DNA of 64,000 nucleotides, from NCBI RefSeq assembly GCF_005404815.1, contig NZ_BJDF01000004.1, forward strand, positions 1 to 64,000, read 5' to 3'. The notes below the pieces were generated by a model that saw nothing but the letters and a program-made list of their open reading frames with translations, did no database searches and was not told where the DNA came from. Positions 46,390 to 55,773 of the stretch are shown here, one piece after another; the stretch's first letter is position 1, and each line of letters begins with the position of its first letter. This DNA is from Companilactobacillus huachuanensis. Lineage in GTDB: Bacteria; Bacillota; Bacilli; Lactobacillales; Lactobacillaceae. Both the position numbers and the translations under genes were made by a program.

Positions 46390-46572
46390 TTAGTCGGAAG
46401 AGCTGAGAGTATTCATTTTGCAGCGAAAGTGGCGTTATTGCTTCAGCAATTACACCACCGGGCGTGTGTTTAAGACTCGCGGGTTTTGCGAGGCTTAAAC
46501 CGAGGGTCGAGACCGCTCTTTGGCTCGAGCCGTTCCGCGCAGCAAATGAATACTCTCAGCTCTGGAGACGGG
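46390..46572 (+). repeat. Structured repeat R23
   Basis: Core only. P1 is perfect and P2 tip TTGC/GCAA. P3 base changed from TTGAAG/CTTCAA to TTTAAG/CTTAAA on both arms. Its left end (TTAGTCGG) matches the short-form copies while the core matches family A. It lies 12 nt from the scrR stop. Confidence 0.92.
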
Positions 46573-46584
46573 AAGAAAAACAAA

Positions 46585-47565
46585 CTAAATGGTAGTAACA
46601 CCTGTTATGAGCTTTACTGGCAATGTATAGGTACTTTCCAGTTCACACTCAGAATCATCAATTCGTCTCAACAACAAATCAATCATCATTGTGACAATAT
46701 CAACAATTGGCTGCTTGATAGTCGTCAATTCAGGATGATAATTTTGTATAAAATCAGTCCCGTCATAACCGATCAATTTTAAATCTTCTGGAATTCTGAT
46801 ACCTAATTCTCTGGCCTGTTGCATAACCAATAGCGCTGTTAAATCATCGGTACAGAATATTCCATCGATTGTCTTTTTTAACAATAGTTCTCTGATTTTC
46901 AAACCTTTAATATTTGGTGATGAGCTAAATGGTATCTCCAAAAGTTTAAAGTCCAAGCTTTGTTGATCAAGGACTTCTTTGAAGCCAACCAAACGATTAT
47001 TTGTCGGACTATTTGGACGATTTGCTCCAGTAATAATTTGTAGATTTTTACTTCCAGCGGCTAACAACGATTGGGCTGCTAATTGACCACCATGGTAATT
47101 ATCAGAACTGACAATTGGAATTGTTTCTGACAAATAACGATCAAACGAAATAATGGGTAACCCAACTTTTTGATATTCCTCAATATTCAAATTATGCGCA
47201 CCTGCAATTATTCCGTCAACGCGATTAGCCATTAACATTCTTAAATAGGCTCGTTCCTTATTGGCGTCATTACCTGCATTACAAAGAATGATTCGAAAGC
47301 CCTTTTTGAAAAGTTGATCTTCAATTTCTTGAACCATCTGACCAAAGAAAGGATTGCTTACACCTGGTAAAATTATGCCAATCAATTGTGTCTTCTTTCC
47401 CTTCAATGAACGAGCCAAACTATTGGGCTGATAATTCAATTCCTTCATCGCAGCAAAAACTTTTGTCTTAGTTTTTTCTGAAAGGGATCCATAATTATTA
47501 ATTACCCGCGAAACAGTCGTTGGTGAAACTCCCGCCATCTTTGCAATATCATCTAACGTTGCCAT
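46585..47565 (-). CDS. scrR: LacI-family sucrose operon repressor
   Basis: 326 residues. The N-terminal HTH is MATLDDIAKMAGVSPTTVSRVINN (1-24) and the periplasmic-binding-like effector domain spans about 60-326. GAGGTAAG precedes the ATG. It lies 11 nt after scrB on the same strand, across a divergent region carrying two TGTYAAACGTWTRACA sites. This layout identifies it as the sucrose repressor, responding to sucrose 6-phosphate or fructose (family knowledge, not tested). Confidence 0.9.
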   Translation of the reverse strand: MATLDDIAKMAGVSPTTVSRVINNYGSLSEKTKTKVFAAMKELNYQPNSLARSLKGKKTQLIGIILPGVSNPFFGQMVQEIEDQLFKKGFRIILCNAGNDANKERAYLRMLMANRVDGIIAGAHNLNIEEYQKVGLPIISFDRYLSETIPIVSSDNYHGGQLAAQSLLAAGSKNLQIITGANRPNSPTNNRLVGFKEVLDQQSLDFKLLEIPFSSSPNIKGLKIRELLLKKTIDGIFCTDDLTALLVMQQARELGIRIPEDLKLIGYDGTDFIQNYHPELTTIKQPIVDIVTMMIDLLLRRIDDSECELESTYTLPVKLITGVTTI

Positions 47566-47576
47566 ATCTTACCTCA

Positions 47577-49010
47577 TTAATAAATCTTCTCTAGTTGAAC
47601 CTTTTGCAGTTGGACATTTTTAGAATCGACAAAGAACTGTTGTCCTTTTGGAAAAATTCTACCAGTGATAACTTTTTTACCACCATTTATGTACAATTCA
47701 AAGACAGTATTGTCCAAATATAATTCAGCTGTAATTTTACCCTGACCAACATTCGTCTCACGGATGGTTCCATGATCAACGGCAACTGCCACACCTGTAT
47801 TGGTTCGGTCTACTAATATATTACCATTTGTTGCATTGAGCTGAATTTGTAATTCTTCACCCAACTCGGTTTTAACAGAAACTTGTCCACTTTGATTTTC
47901 GTCTAAATTAATTGAAATTTTAGACTGTGGTGTAATTTCTGAAGTCGTAATTTCATTCCTCATTAAATGATTATTTTCCACTACTGGTATTTGATAAAGC
48001 TCATTATCCTCAAGATGTAATTCTTTTACTAGGCTATAACAGTTTGCCCAGCCCTCAATATCAGATGGATAGTTTGTATCTGGTAATCCGATCCAACTGA
48101 CTGTCAGAGCACGTCCATCAGGTGCATTCAAAACCTCAGTCGCATAAACATCAAAACCATCATCCAAATTCTTAATTTCTGAAGGTTCGATAAATTCAAA
48201 TTTTTCCCAATCAAATCCTTTTCCAATAATATAAGCGTTAGGATAAATATTCTTATAGGACAAAACATCTTGTGCGATTCCTTGTGGACAAAAAATCAAT
48301 ACGGGTTGACCATCAACAAAAACTAAATTTGGACATTCAATCATATAGCCCATTTTCTGATCCGTAAATTTTAATTCAGTTTTATATTGCCATGGTCCGG
48401 TCACTGAATCAGCTTGATACACTAATACATGACCTGTATCATCTTTTTTTCGAGCTCCTATCAAGCAATAGTATTTGCCATCATGCTTCAAAATCTGGGG
48501 GTCGCGGAAATGATCTGTAAAACCAGCCTTAGGTTCCTCAATCAATGGTGTGGAAATTTTGGTCAATTTATTTTCAGTATCCACCCAAGCACCGTCCTGT
48601 TTAGGATGGCGTACCCAAGCTTTATCACGAACATTTCCGGTATATATTAGAAAGAGTTTGTCGTCAACTGGGATTGCTGACCCAGAATAAGCGCCATGAC
48701 TATCCTGTTTGTCACCTGGCAATAATAGTGGGCCATGATCTTTCCAATGTACCAAATCATCTGAAGTTAGATGGGTCCAATTCTTCAAACCATGAACTGG
48801 TCCATAAGGAAATGATTGATAAAACAAATGCCACTGACCATTAAAATATGAAAAACCATTCGGATCATTCAACAAACCAGTTGAAGGTTGAATATGATAT
48901 CCCAGTCTCCAATGAGAATTGGCTATTTTTTGTTCTATGTCAATAATCTGTTGGTCAGACCAATCTTTATATGGTAAATATCTTAATTTAGTTGTCCATT
49001 CTGTAATCAT
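47577..49010 (-). CDS. scrB: Sucrose-6-phosphate hydrolase (GH32)
   Basis: 477 residues. It hydrolyses the sucrose 6-phosphate delivered by ScrA into glucose 6-phosphate and fructose. GH32 motifs in order are LLNDPNGFSYF (nucleophile Asp, about 47), FRDP (transition-state Asp, about 168) and ECPNL (acid/base Glu, about 225), then a beta-sandwich (about 345-477). A weak ribosome binding site precedes the ATG at 49010. It is the first gene of scrB-scrR. Confidence 0.95.
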   Translation of the reverse strand: MITEWTTKLRYLPYKDWSDQQIIDIEQKIANSHWRLGYHIQPSTGLLNDPNGFSYFNGQWHLFYQSFPYGPVHGLKNWTHLTSDDLVHWKDHGPLLLPGDKQDSHGAYSGSAIPVDDKLFLIYTGNVRDKAWVRHPKQDGAWVDTENKLTKISTPLIEEPKAGFTDHFRDPQILKHDGKYYCLIGARKKDDTGHVLVYQADSVTGPWQYKTELKFTDQKMGYMIECPNLVFVDGQPVLIFCPQGIAQDVLSYKNIYPNAYIIGKGFDWEKFEFIEPSEIKNLDDGFDVYATEVLNAPDGRALTVSWIGLPDTNYPSDIEGWANCYSLVKELHLEDNELYQIPVVENNHLMRNEITTSEITPQSKISINLDENQSGQVSVKTELGEELQIQLNATNGNILVDRTNTGVAVAVDHGTIRETNVGQGKITAELYLDNTVFELYINGGKKVITGRIFPKGQQFFVDSKNVQLQKVQLEKIY

Positions 49011-49042
49011 TTTCTTAACTCATACTTTCCTTGAATGTCTGT

Positions 49043-49082
49043 ATTGTAACTTCTTTAGTAGTCAAATGTCAAACGTATAACA
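49043..49082 (-). promoter_or_regulatory. scrB promoter and ScrR operator 1
   Basis: On the minus strand TTGACA (49072-49067) and TACAAT (49048-49043) have an 18-nt spacer. TGTCAAACGTATAACA (49067-49082) overlaps the -35. Confidence 0.75.
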
Positions 49083-49144
49083 TTTCGAAAAATCTTTTAT
49101 CCATAGTATGTTAAGCGATTACGAAAATATAGTCCATTTTGTTT

Positions 49145-49203
49145 TGTTAAACGTTTGACAATTTAAAAAATCCATGTATTATTAAGTTATCGAAACGCTT
49201 ACA
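49145..49203 (+). promoter_or_regulatory. scrA promoter, ScrR operator 2 and cre-like site
   Basis: TGTTAAACGTTTGACA (49145-49160) is a near-perfect palindrome covering the -35 TTGACA (49155-49160). The -10 TATTAT (49177-49182) follows after 16 nt with a TG before it. TCGAAACGCTTACA (49190-49203) matches the CcpA cre consensus at 12 of 14 positions just downstream of the start, a roadblock position. Confidence 0.75.
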
Positions 49204-49225
49204 TTGAATTCTGGAGGGGATATAT

Positions 49226-51181
49226 ATGAATCATGAACAAGTCGCGGACCGAGTTATCAAATATGTGGGTAAAGACAATTTAATTGCTGCTGCTCACTGT
49301 GCAACTCGATTAAGATTAGTCGTAAAAGACGAAAAGAAAATTGATCAAAATGGTCTTGACAATGATGATGACGTCAAAGGTACTTTCAGTATCAATGGTC
49401 AGTATCAAATCATTATCGGACCCGGAGATGTTGATAAGGTTTACGATTTCTTAATTCAAAAAACAGGTCTCAAGGGCGTTACTCCCGATGACCTCAAGAA
49501 CCTAGCTTCAAATGGTAAAAAAGACAATCCAATTATGGCTTTTGTAAAAGTTCTTTCTGATATTTTTGTTCCTTTAATTCCTGCCTTAGTTGCTGGTGGT
49601 CTATTAATGGCCTTGAACAATGTCTTAACTTCACCAAATCTATTCGGATCATTATCGGTCGTTCAAATGTACCCTGGTATGAAAGGTGTCGCCGAATTAA
49701 TTAACCTTTTGGCCTCAGCTCCATTTACTTTTATGCCTGTTCTAATCGGTTTCTCAGCTACTAAACGTTTTGGTGGTAATCCTTATCTAGGTGCTACTAT
49801 TGGTATGGCAATGGTTATGCCAGCCTTAGTCAATGGTTACGACGTAGCTAACGTTATGGCCGCTGGCAAGATGACTTACTGGAACATCTTCGGTATGAAG
49901 GTTGCTCAGGCTGGTTATCAAGGTCAAGTTCTTCCTGTTTTAGCAGTATCTTGGATCTTAGCTAAAATCGAAAAATGGCTTCACAATCACATGCCAGCAA
50001 CACTTGATTTTATCTTCACACCATTGATTGCTGTTATCATAACTGGTCTTTTAACTTTCATCGGTGTTGGACCTATTATGAGAATCATCTCTGACGGTTT
50101 AACTAACGGGATTGTTTGGCTCTACAATACAACCGGCTTCGTCGGAACTGCCTTATTTGGTACTTTCTACTCACCTATTGTTATTACTGGATTGCACCAA
50201 AGTTTCCCTGCTATCGAAACTCAACTCTTAACTAATATTGCTAAAACTGGCGGGGATTTCTTCTTCCCAATCGCTTCGATGGCTAATGCAGCTCAAGGTG
50301 CCGCTTGTTTGGCAGTCTTCTTCCTTTCTAAAGATGAAAAACAAAAAGGTTTGGCATCATCAGCTGGACTTTCGGCTTTACTAGGTATTACTGAACCCGC
50401 AATCTTTGGTGTTAACTTGAAATTACGCTACCCATTCATCTGTGCCATGATTGCTTCAGGTATTTCATGTATCTTCATCGGCATCTTCCATGTGCTATCA
50501 AGTGCCTTGGGTGCTGCTGGTATCATTGGTTTCATCTCATTACCACCTAAGTTTTACTTACCATTCTTCATTAGTATCGCTATCAGTATTGCCTTAGGAT
50601 TTGTTTTGACATATGCCTACGGTTTGAAATTTGACAAAGTTACAACTGCTAAACCAGTTGTTAAAAATGATGAAAAAATTATCGACGTTGCTGACGAAAT
50701 GATTGCCGCTCCAGTTTCTGGTGAATTGATCAATTTATCAGATGTTAACGATCAAGTTTTCTCCGCTGAAATTATGGGTAAAGGTGCTGCTATCAGACCT
50801 AATGACAACAAAGTTTATGCTGTTGCTGATGGTACTTTGACCGTTGCCTACGAAACAAAACACGCTTACGGAATCAAAACAACTGACGGGGCTGAGGTTT
50901 TAATCCACTTAGGCCTCGATACAGTTAATTTAAAAGGTCAATACTTCACTTCAAACGTTAAACAAGGCGATGAAGTTAAAAAAGGTGACCTTCTTGGAAC
51001 ATTCGATATTGGTAAGTTAAAAGAGGCTGGCTATGATACGACAGTTATGATTGTTGTAACCAACACGATGTCTTACGGCGATGTCGATAAATTAAATAAG
51101 ACCGCAGTTAAATCTGGCGATGACATTGTAGCTTTAACTGAATTAACTCCTGACTACTCTGCTGCTGCAGCTGGTATTTAA
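49226..51181 (+). CDS. scrA: PTS sucrose transporter EIIBCA
   Basis: 651 residues in the order EIIB (1-85, phospho-Cys in [12 protein letters not shown]), EIIC (about 105-465, ten or so helices, with ITGLHQSF and [15 protein letters not shown]), and EIIA (about 495-640, ..[16 protein letters not shown] motif with the active His). It imports sucrose and phosphorylates it to sucrose 6-phosphate. GGAGGGG precedes the ATG. It is divergent from scrB-scrR and controlled by the shared operators. Confidence 0.95.
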   Translation: MNHEQVADRVIKYVGKDNLIAAAHCATRLRLVVKDEKKIDQNGLDNDDDVKGTFSINGQYQIIIGPGDVDKVYDFLIQKTGLKGVTPDDLKNLASNGKKDNPIMAFVKVLSDIFVPLIPALVAGGLLMALNNVLTSPNLFGSLSVVQMYPGMKGVAELINLLASAPFTFMPVLIGFSATKRFGGNPYLGATIGMAMVMPALVNGYDVANVMAAGKMTYWNIFGMKVAQAGYQGQVLPVLAVSWILAKIEKWLHNHMPATLDFIFTPLIAVIITGLLTFIGVGPIMRIISDGLTNGIVWLYNTTGFVGTALFGTFYSPIVITGLHQSFPAIETQLLTNIAKTGGDFFFPIASMANAAQGAACLAVFFLSKDEKQKGLASSAGLSALLGITEPAIFGVNLKLRYPFICAMIASGISCIFIGIFHVLSSALGAAGIIGFISLPPKFYLPFFISIAISIALGFVLTYAYGLKFDKVTTAKPVVKNDEKIIDVADEMIAAPVSGELINLSDVNDQVFSAEIMGKGAAIRPNDNKVYAVADGTLTVAYETKHAYGIKTTDGAEVLIHLGLDTVNLKGQYFTSNVKQGDEVKKGDLLGTFDIGKLKEAGYDTTVMIVVTNTMSYGDVDKLNKTAVKSGDDIVALTELTPDYSAAAAGI

Positions 51182-51220
51182 ACTCTTTCTCCCCTTCATA
51201 ACTCTTTTGCACATCAAAAA

Positions 51221-51264
51221 AACAAACCCAGACAATCCTTTGATTGGATCATCTGGGTTTGTTT
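51221..51264. terminator. scrA terminator
   Basis: AACAAACCCAGA pairs with TCTGGGTTTGTT, flanked by A6 and a T-rich tail. Confidence 0.85.
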
Positions 51265-51313
51265 ATTTTGTATGACATATTTGAGAAGCATTATGTAAAG
51301 GAGACTTTACGAA

Positions 51314-51624
51314 CTAAAGGTTGAAAGGTGAAAAAGTGATATAAATATTGCTGTGACAGTCCTAGAGTTAATTTATTTATATATTCAGAAATCTTCATTT
51401 TATTATTTCTACCATCAAGAAATAAACTAGTTGGAAGAGCTGAGAGTATTCATTTGCAGCGAAAGTGGCGTTATTGCTTCAGCAATTACACCACCGGACG
51501 TGGAAAACTCGCGGGTTTTGCGAGGCTTCAACCGAGGTCCGAGACCGCTTGGCTCGGGCCGTTCCGAGCAGCAATTGAATACTCTCAGCTCCGGAAACGG
51601 CATACTTAACTAAACTTTCAGCCT
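51314..51624 (+). repeat. Structured repeat R24
   Basis: Left end CTAAAGGTTGAAAGG, right end decayed (CTTTCAGCCTA). P2 tip TTGC/GCAA. P3 has a shortened 5' arm (GTGGAAAACTCGC). It ends 3 nt before the GntR stop codon. Confidence 0.9.
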
Positions 51625-51627
51625 ATT

Positions 51628-52338
51628 TTATTCTTCTACATCATGTCTGACATGGTAACCAAATTCATCACTCCGAGCGGTACTCAGCGTAAATTCAATC
51701 AAATGCTTTTGCATGTCATACGTCTTGCGTTTTAACAGTAGGCATGGTGCTCCTTCTGGCAATCCCATCACTTTACTGTCAATATCACTGATAACTCCAG
51801 ATGAAAAATACTCATCAGCGTAATCAACATTTTCATGAAATTCATCCCTGAAAACATCATACATTGACTGATCCTGTAACATGTTCACACTCAGAGTTGA
51901 AAAATACTTCAATGGTAAATAAGTCCGTTCAAACATCATCGATTCACCATCTGCCAGTCGAAGTCGTTCAACTTTAATAATAATTTCACCGTCCGTTAAA
52001 TTCATATTTTCGGCAAAATAGGCGTTAACTTCTTTTTTCTCAAAGCTAATTATTTGAGTCGTCGGAACTCGACCAAGTCTTCGCATCTGTTGACCAAATT
52101 TATAACAACTACTGAGATCATTATCAAGATTAGTTCGATTAACAAAAGTTCCTTTTCCATGAATTCTCCGAACCAATCCAATCGTTTCCAAATCAAATAA
52201 GGCAGCTCGCACAGTATTACGAGACACTTCATACTTGTCTGCTAATTGGCGCTCCGATAGCAATTTAGCGTTAGGGGCAAGATTTTGCACGTAAATGGTA
52301 AGCTGATTGATCAACTGTTCTTGAAGGCTAATTTTCAT
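51628..52338 (-). CDS. GntR-family (HutC/UTRA) transcriptional regulator
   Basis: 236 residues. The winged helix (about 5-70) contains LLSERQLADKYEVSRNTVRAALFDLE, followed by a UTRA domain (about 85-232) with MFERTYLPLKYF and FTLSTARSDEF. It is similar in plan to the regulator at 2329 but otherwise distinct. It stands alone, and no regulon candidate is adjacent. The 240 nt upstream contain only a terminator hairpin and no obvious gene. Confidence 0.88.
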   Translation of the reverse strand: MKISLQEQLINQLTIYVQNLAPNAKLLSERQLADKYEVSRNTVRAALFDLETIGLVRRIHGKGTFVNRTNLDNDLSSCYKFGQQMRRLGRVPTTQIISFEKKEVNAYFAENMNLTDGEIIIKVERLRLADGESMMFERTYLPLKYFSTLSVNMLQDQSMYDVFRDEFHENVDYADEYFSSGVISDIDSKVMGLPEGAPCLLLKRKTYDMQKHLIEFTLSTARSDEFGYHVRHDVEE

Positions 52339-52530
52339 AAGAAATTGTCCTTTCTCATACTTATAAATTAATTCTATTAACTACCAAAATAGCATGCAAC
52401 TTTTTGAAATTTACATTTTGTCAATGTTTTGAATCGAACTAGTAAGGCCATTCTTCTTTTTTCTCTGTATAACCGCAATCATTAATAAATTACGTTAAAA
52501 TAATCGACAATTCCAAAATTAATGACAGAA

Positions 52531-52574
52531 AAAAAGATTAGACATCCCTGTAAATCCAGGGCTATCTAATCTTT
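52531..52574. terminator. Intrinsic terminator hairpin
   Basis: AAAGATTAGA and TCTAATCTTT enclose a second pairing CCCTG/CAGGG, preceded by A-rich and followed by T-containing sequence. Confidence 0.8.
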
Positions 52575-52585
52575 AGTGTCAAAAC

Positions 52586-52914
52586 CTGAAGGTTGAAAGA
52601 TGAAAAGGTGATATAAGCATTGCTGTTACAGTCCTAAATTCAATTTATTTACCAATTTAGTTAAATGGCAAGAGATCACAGTTAGACATTCTTATTATAA
52701 AAAAACTAGTTGGAAGAGCTGAAAGTATTCATTTGCCGCGAAAGTGGCGTTAGGACTTTAGTCCTTACACCACCGGGCGTGTTGGAGACTTACCGGTTTT
52801 TGGTAAGGCTTCAACCGAGATTTGAGACCGCCTTTTGGCTCAAATCGTACCGCGCAGCAAATGAATACTTTCAGCTCTGGAAACGGCATAATTAATTAAA
52901 CTTTCAACCTTTAG
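52586..52914 (+). repeat. Structured repeat R25 (tandem with R26)
   Basis: The ends are CTGAAGGTTGAAAG and CTTTCAACCTTTAG; TCAAAAC and TAAAAAC flanks match 6 of 7. P2 tip AGGAC/GTCCT, P3 CTTACC/GGTAAG, P4 TTTGAG/CTCAAA. Confidence 0.93.
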
Positions 52915-52921
52915 TAAAAAC

Positions 52922-53218
52922 CCAAAGGCTGAAAGGTGAAAAATCAATCTAACGATTGCTATTACACGCCTAGAGCTAATTTATTTAAATACTCAGAAAT
53001 CTTTGTTTTATTGTTCCAGCTATTAAAAAAATTAGTTGGAAGAGCTGAGAGTATTCATTTGCAGCGAAAGTGGCGTTATTGCTTCAGCAATTACACCACC
53101 GGGCGTGTTGAAGACTCGCGAATTTTGCGAGGCTTCAACCGAGGTTCGAGACCGCTCCTTGGCTCGGGCCGTTCCGCGCAGCAATTGAATACTCTCAGCT
53201 CTGGAAACGGCATACTTA
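52922..53218 (+). repeat. Structured repeat R26 (tandem with R25)
   Basis: It starts seven bases after R25 with CCAAAGGCTGAAAGG. P2 tip TTGC/GCAA, P3 CTCGC/GCGAA-GCGAG type, P4 GGTTCGAG/CTCGGGCC. It ends 2 nt before the VOC gene stop, with no right CTTTCAACC end. Confidence 0.92.
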
Positions 53219-53220
53219 AA

Positions 53221-53577
53221 CTATTCTACATCCTTAGCAACAACAAAATAATTGCCTTCAGGATCAGTAAAGTTAAATGTCAAAACACCGTTTACTTCAG
53301 TGATTTCACCAGCATCAAGTAATTCATCATGTAGCTTATCGAAATCTTTTGAGAAGAACATCAATGAAGGTACATTCTCAGCCACTTCTGGTGAATAGAT
53401 TCTTATGTAATCGCGTGGAAAAATCGACAGTTCAACCTCACTGGAAATACCCACAATCACATTTTGATAGCCACCATTTAAAGTTTGACGGGCAACTACT
53501 TGAGCACCAAATTCATCAGTCCAAAATGCAACACTCATATCAACGTCCTCGACGTAAATCATAATCCTAGTTTTCAT
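53221..53577 (-). CDS. VOC-superfamily (glyoxalase/bleomycin resistance-like) protein
   Basis: 118 residues with the paired beta-alpha-beta-beta-beta units of the vicinal oxygen chelate fold: MIYVEDVDMSVAFWTDEFG at the start and FNFTDPEGNYFVV at the end. The metal ligands of glyoxalase I are not convincingly present, so enzymatic activity is uncertain. Its ATG overlaps the end of the degV-like gene by 11 nt, so the two are translationally coupled. Confidence 0.82.
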   Translation of the reverse strand: MKTRIMIYVEDVDMSVAFWTDEFGAQVVARQTLNGGYQNVIVGISSEVELSIFPRDYIRIYSPEVAENVPSLMFFSKDFDKLHDELLDAGEITEVNGVLTFNFTDPEGNYFVVAKDVE

Positions 53578-54433
53578 CTAAAAAGTCCTTATCCCAAACG
53601 ACACCCATCGTCTTTTCACCAGTATGGACACTGATTGCTGGTCCTAAATGACTCTTGGAAACTCGAGCTTCAGGAAAATTATTTTGGAAATCAGCAACCC
53701 ACTTATCTAACAATTCACGGTTATTGGAATCAACCACCGTGATGTGTAATTTCCAATCTGGATGGGCGTCCGTGTATTTTTGAATTTCTGTTTGAATCAT
53801 TCGATAGGCACGACGCATCGTTCTTTCTTTGCCAATCGCATAAATTTTACCATCTTTAAATGTTAAAATTGGCTTCACATCTAACAAACTTCCAATAATA
53901 GCGGAATGATTACTCAAACGACCGGTACGACTAAGATGTTTCAAGTCATTTACCGCAAAATAAATATCTGTCGAATCACGTAAATCAGACAATTGTTTGA
54001 CAATTTCTTCGGGATCGACGTTCTTTTGAGCCAAGGAGCCAGCCAACATCACGAGGTCAGCCTCAGCCGCACTCGCAGCCATTGAATCGAATGGATAAAC
54101 TTTGGCTTTGTCATAGTCCTTCACAAACATACGTAAGTTATCCATAAATGACGTTATTCCTAATGACAAGTGAATGGATATGATTGTATCGTATCCCTCA
54201 GAAACTAGACGATCATAGGCTTCTTGAATTTGACCCATTGATACTTGCGCCGTCGTTGGCAACTCAGGTTCATTAGCCAAGTAGTCGTAAAATTTATCAT
54301 CTGTTAACTCTTCTGTTTCTTTATACTGGTTCTCCCCCAAAATTACGGTAATTGGCAAAACAGTAATATTATATTTTTTAATTTGTTCCGGTGTTAAGTA
54401 AGATGCTGTATCAGTAACCACTGCGGTTTTCAT
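53567..54433 (-). CDS. DegV-family fatty acid-binding protein
   Basis: 288 residues of the DegV/FakB family, which bind a fatty acid and in FakB hand it to the kinase FakA for phosphorylation. Signatures are VVTDTASYLTPEQ at the N terminus, HLSLGITSFMDN (lipid-binding Ser/Thr loop), and RTGRLSNHSAIIGSLLDVKPIL. AGAGGAGA lies 6 nt before ATG 54433; the frame extension to 54463 lacks a site. It is the first gene of a pair with the VOC protein. Confidence 0.88.
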   Translation of the reverse strand: MKTAVVTDTASYLTPEQIKKYNITVLPITVILGENQYKETEELTDDKFYDYLANEPELPTTAQVSMGQIQEAYDRLVSEGYDTIISIHLSLGITSFMDNLRMFVKDYDKAKVYPFDSMAASAAEADLVMLAGSLAQKNVDPEEIVKQLSDLRDSTDIYFAVNDLKHLSRTGRLSNHSAIIGSLLDVKPILTFKDGKIYAIGKERTMRRAYRMIQTEIQKYTDAHPDWKLHITVVDSNNRELLDKWVADFQNNFPEARVSKSHLGPAISVHTGEKTMGVVWDKDFLDEN

Positions 54434-54512
54434 GGCATTCTCCTCTGTTCCCGTTGCGGGCATTCATGCTTATAATAATAACATTTTATAGAAATTATTA
54501 AATCTATAGACC

Positions 54513-54541
54513 TTGTTTTAATTATTAGAAAGCGCTATCAT
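54513..54541 (+). promoter_or_regulatory. gal promoter with cre site
   Basis: TTGTTT (54513-54518) and TATCAT (54536-54541) have a 17-nt spacer. AGAAAGCGCTATCA (54527-54540) matches the CcpA cre consensus at 13 of 14 positions and overlaps the -10. Confidence 0.65.
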
Positions 54542-54579
54542 TTTGTTAAGTAAATATTTAGTAAATATGGAGAATGATT

Positions 54580-55773
54580 ATGAACACTAAAGAAGTTTTG
54601 CACGGATTTAAAAAGATTTTTAACGAACCAGCGGAAAAACTATTTTTCTCACCCGGAAGAATTAACTTAATCGGTGAGCATACTGATTACAATGGTGGCA
54701 ATGTCTTTCCTTGTGCTATCAGTTTGGGAACGTACGCAGCATATTTAAGCCGTGAAGACTTGATGATCAAAGTTTATTCTGAAAACTTGCCTGATAATGG
54801 CGTTGTAACTTTTTTCATCGATTCAATTCATGGAGTTGAATATAATGAGAAACACGGTTGGGCAAACTATGTCAAAGGTATGATTTATTTGATGATGAAG
54901 GCCGGCTACAATATTGATCATGGCTTTGAAATATACTTCCACGGTAATTTACCCGATGGCGCTGGTCTTTCATCATCCGCTTCGATTGAATTATTAATGG
55001 GTAATATTTTAAATGACGCCTTTTATTTAGGCATAGATCAATTAGATATCGTTAAAATGGGACAACAAAACGAAAACAATTATATCGGCGTTAACTCCGG
55101 TATTATGGATGAATTTGCCGTCGGAATGGGTAAAAAGGACCAAGCTATCTTGCTTGATACGAATACGATGGAATATCACTACGCTCCAGTTGAATTAGGT
55201 GACCACGTAATTGTGATCATGAATACTAACAAGCACCGTGCTTTGGCTGATTCTAAATATAATGAACGTCGCAGTCAATGTGAACAAGCTCTCGCCCTCT
55301 TACAAAAGAAATTGGATATTAAATCATTAGGTGAACTTTCAATTGACGAATTCGACCGCAATTCTTACTTGATAAATGATGATATCTTGATTCGTCGTGC
55401 CCGTCACGCAGTCTTTGAAAATCAAAGAACCCTTAAGGCCATCAAGTATTTGCAAGAAAATAATCTCGTAGAATTCGGCAAGCTTGTCAATGCCTCACAC
55501 ATCTCACTTCACTATGATTACGAAGTTACCGGCATTGAATTAGATACTCTCGTTGAGGCTGCTTGGAAACAACCTGGTGTTCTCGGTGCACGAATGGTCG
55601 GAGCTGGTTTTGGCGGCTGTGCAATTGCCTTTGTTGAAAAAGATCAAGTTGAAAGTTTCAAACAAAATGTTGGTCAAATATATCAAGATAAAATCGGCTA
55701 TGCGGCAGACTTTTACATTGCTGAAATTTCTGACGGACCTCGTCAACTTAAAATTACAGAGGAGAATAGATAA
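54580..55773 (+). CDS. galK: Galactokinase
   Basis: 397 residues, GHMP kinase phosphorylating galactose at C1 (Leloir pathway). GalK signature GRINLIGEHTDYNGG (about 26-40), ATP loop LPDGAGLSSSASIE (about 126), and GAGFGGCAIAFV (about 343). The ATG at 54580 is spaced 7 nt from GGAG; the ATG at 54574 is too close. Its TAA overlaps the galT start. No epimerase gene or mutarotase is in the cluster. Confidence 0.95.
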   Translation: MNTKEVLHGFKKIFNEPAEKLFFSPGRINLIGEHTDYNGGNVFPCAISLGTYAAYLSREDLMIKVYSENLPDNGVVTFFIDSIHGVEYNEKHGWANYVKGMIYLMMKAGYNIDHGFEIYFHGNLPDGAGLSSSASIELLMGNILNDAFYLGIDQLDIVKMGQQNENNYIGVNSGIMDEFAVGMGKKDQAILLDTNTMEYHYAPVELGDHVIVIMNTNKHRALADSKYNERRSQCEQALALLQKKLDIKSLGELSIDEFDRNSYLINDDILIRRARHAVFENQRTLKAIKYLQENNLVEFGKLVNASHISLHYDYEVTGIELDTLVEAAWKQPGVLGARMVGAGFGGCAIAFVEKDQVESFKQNVGQIYQDKIGYAADFYIAEISDGPRQLKITEENR

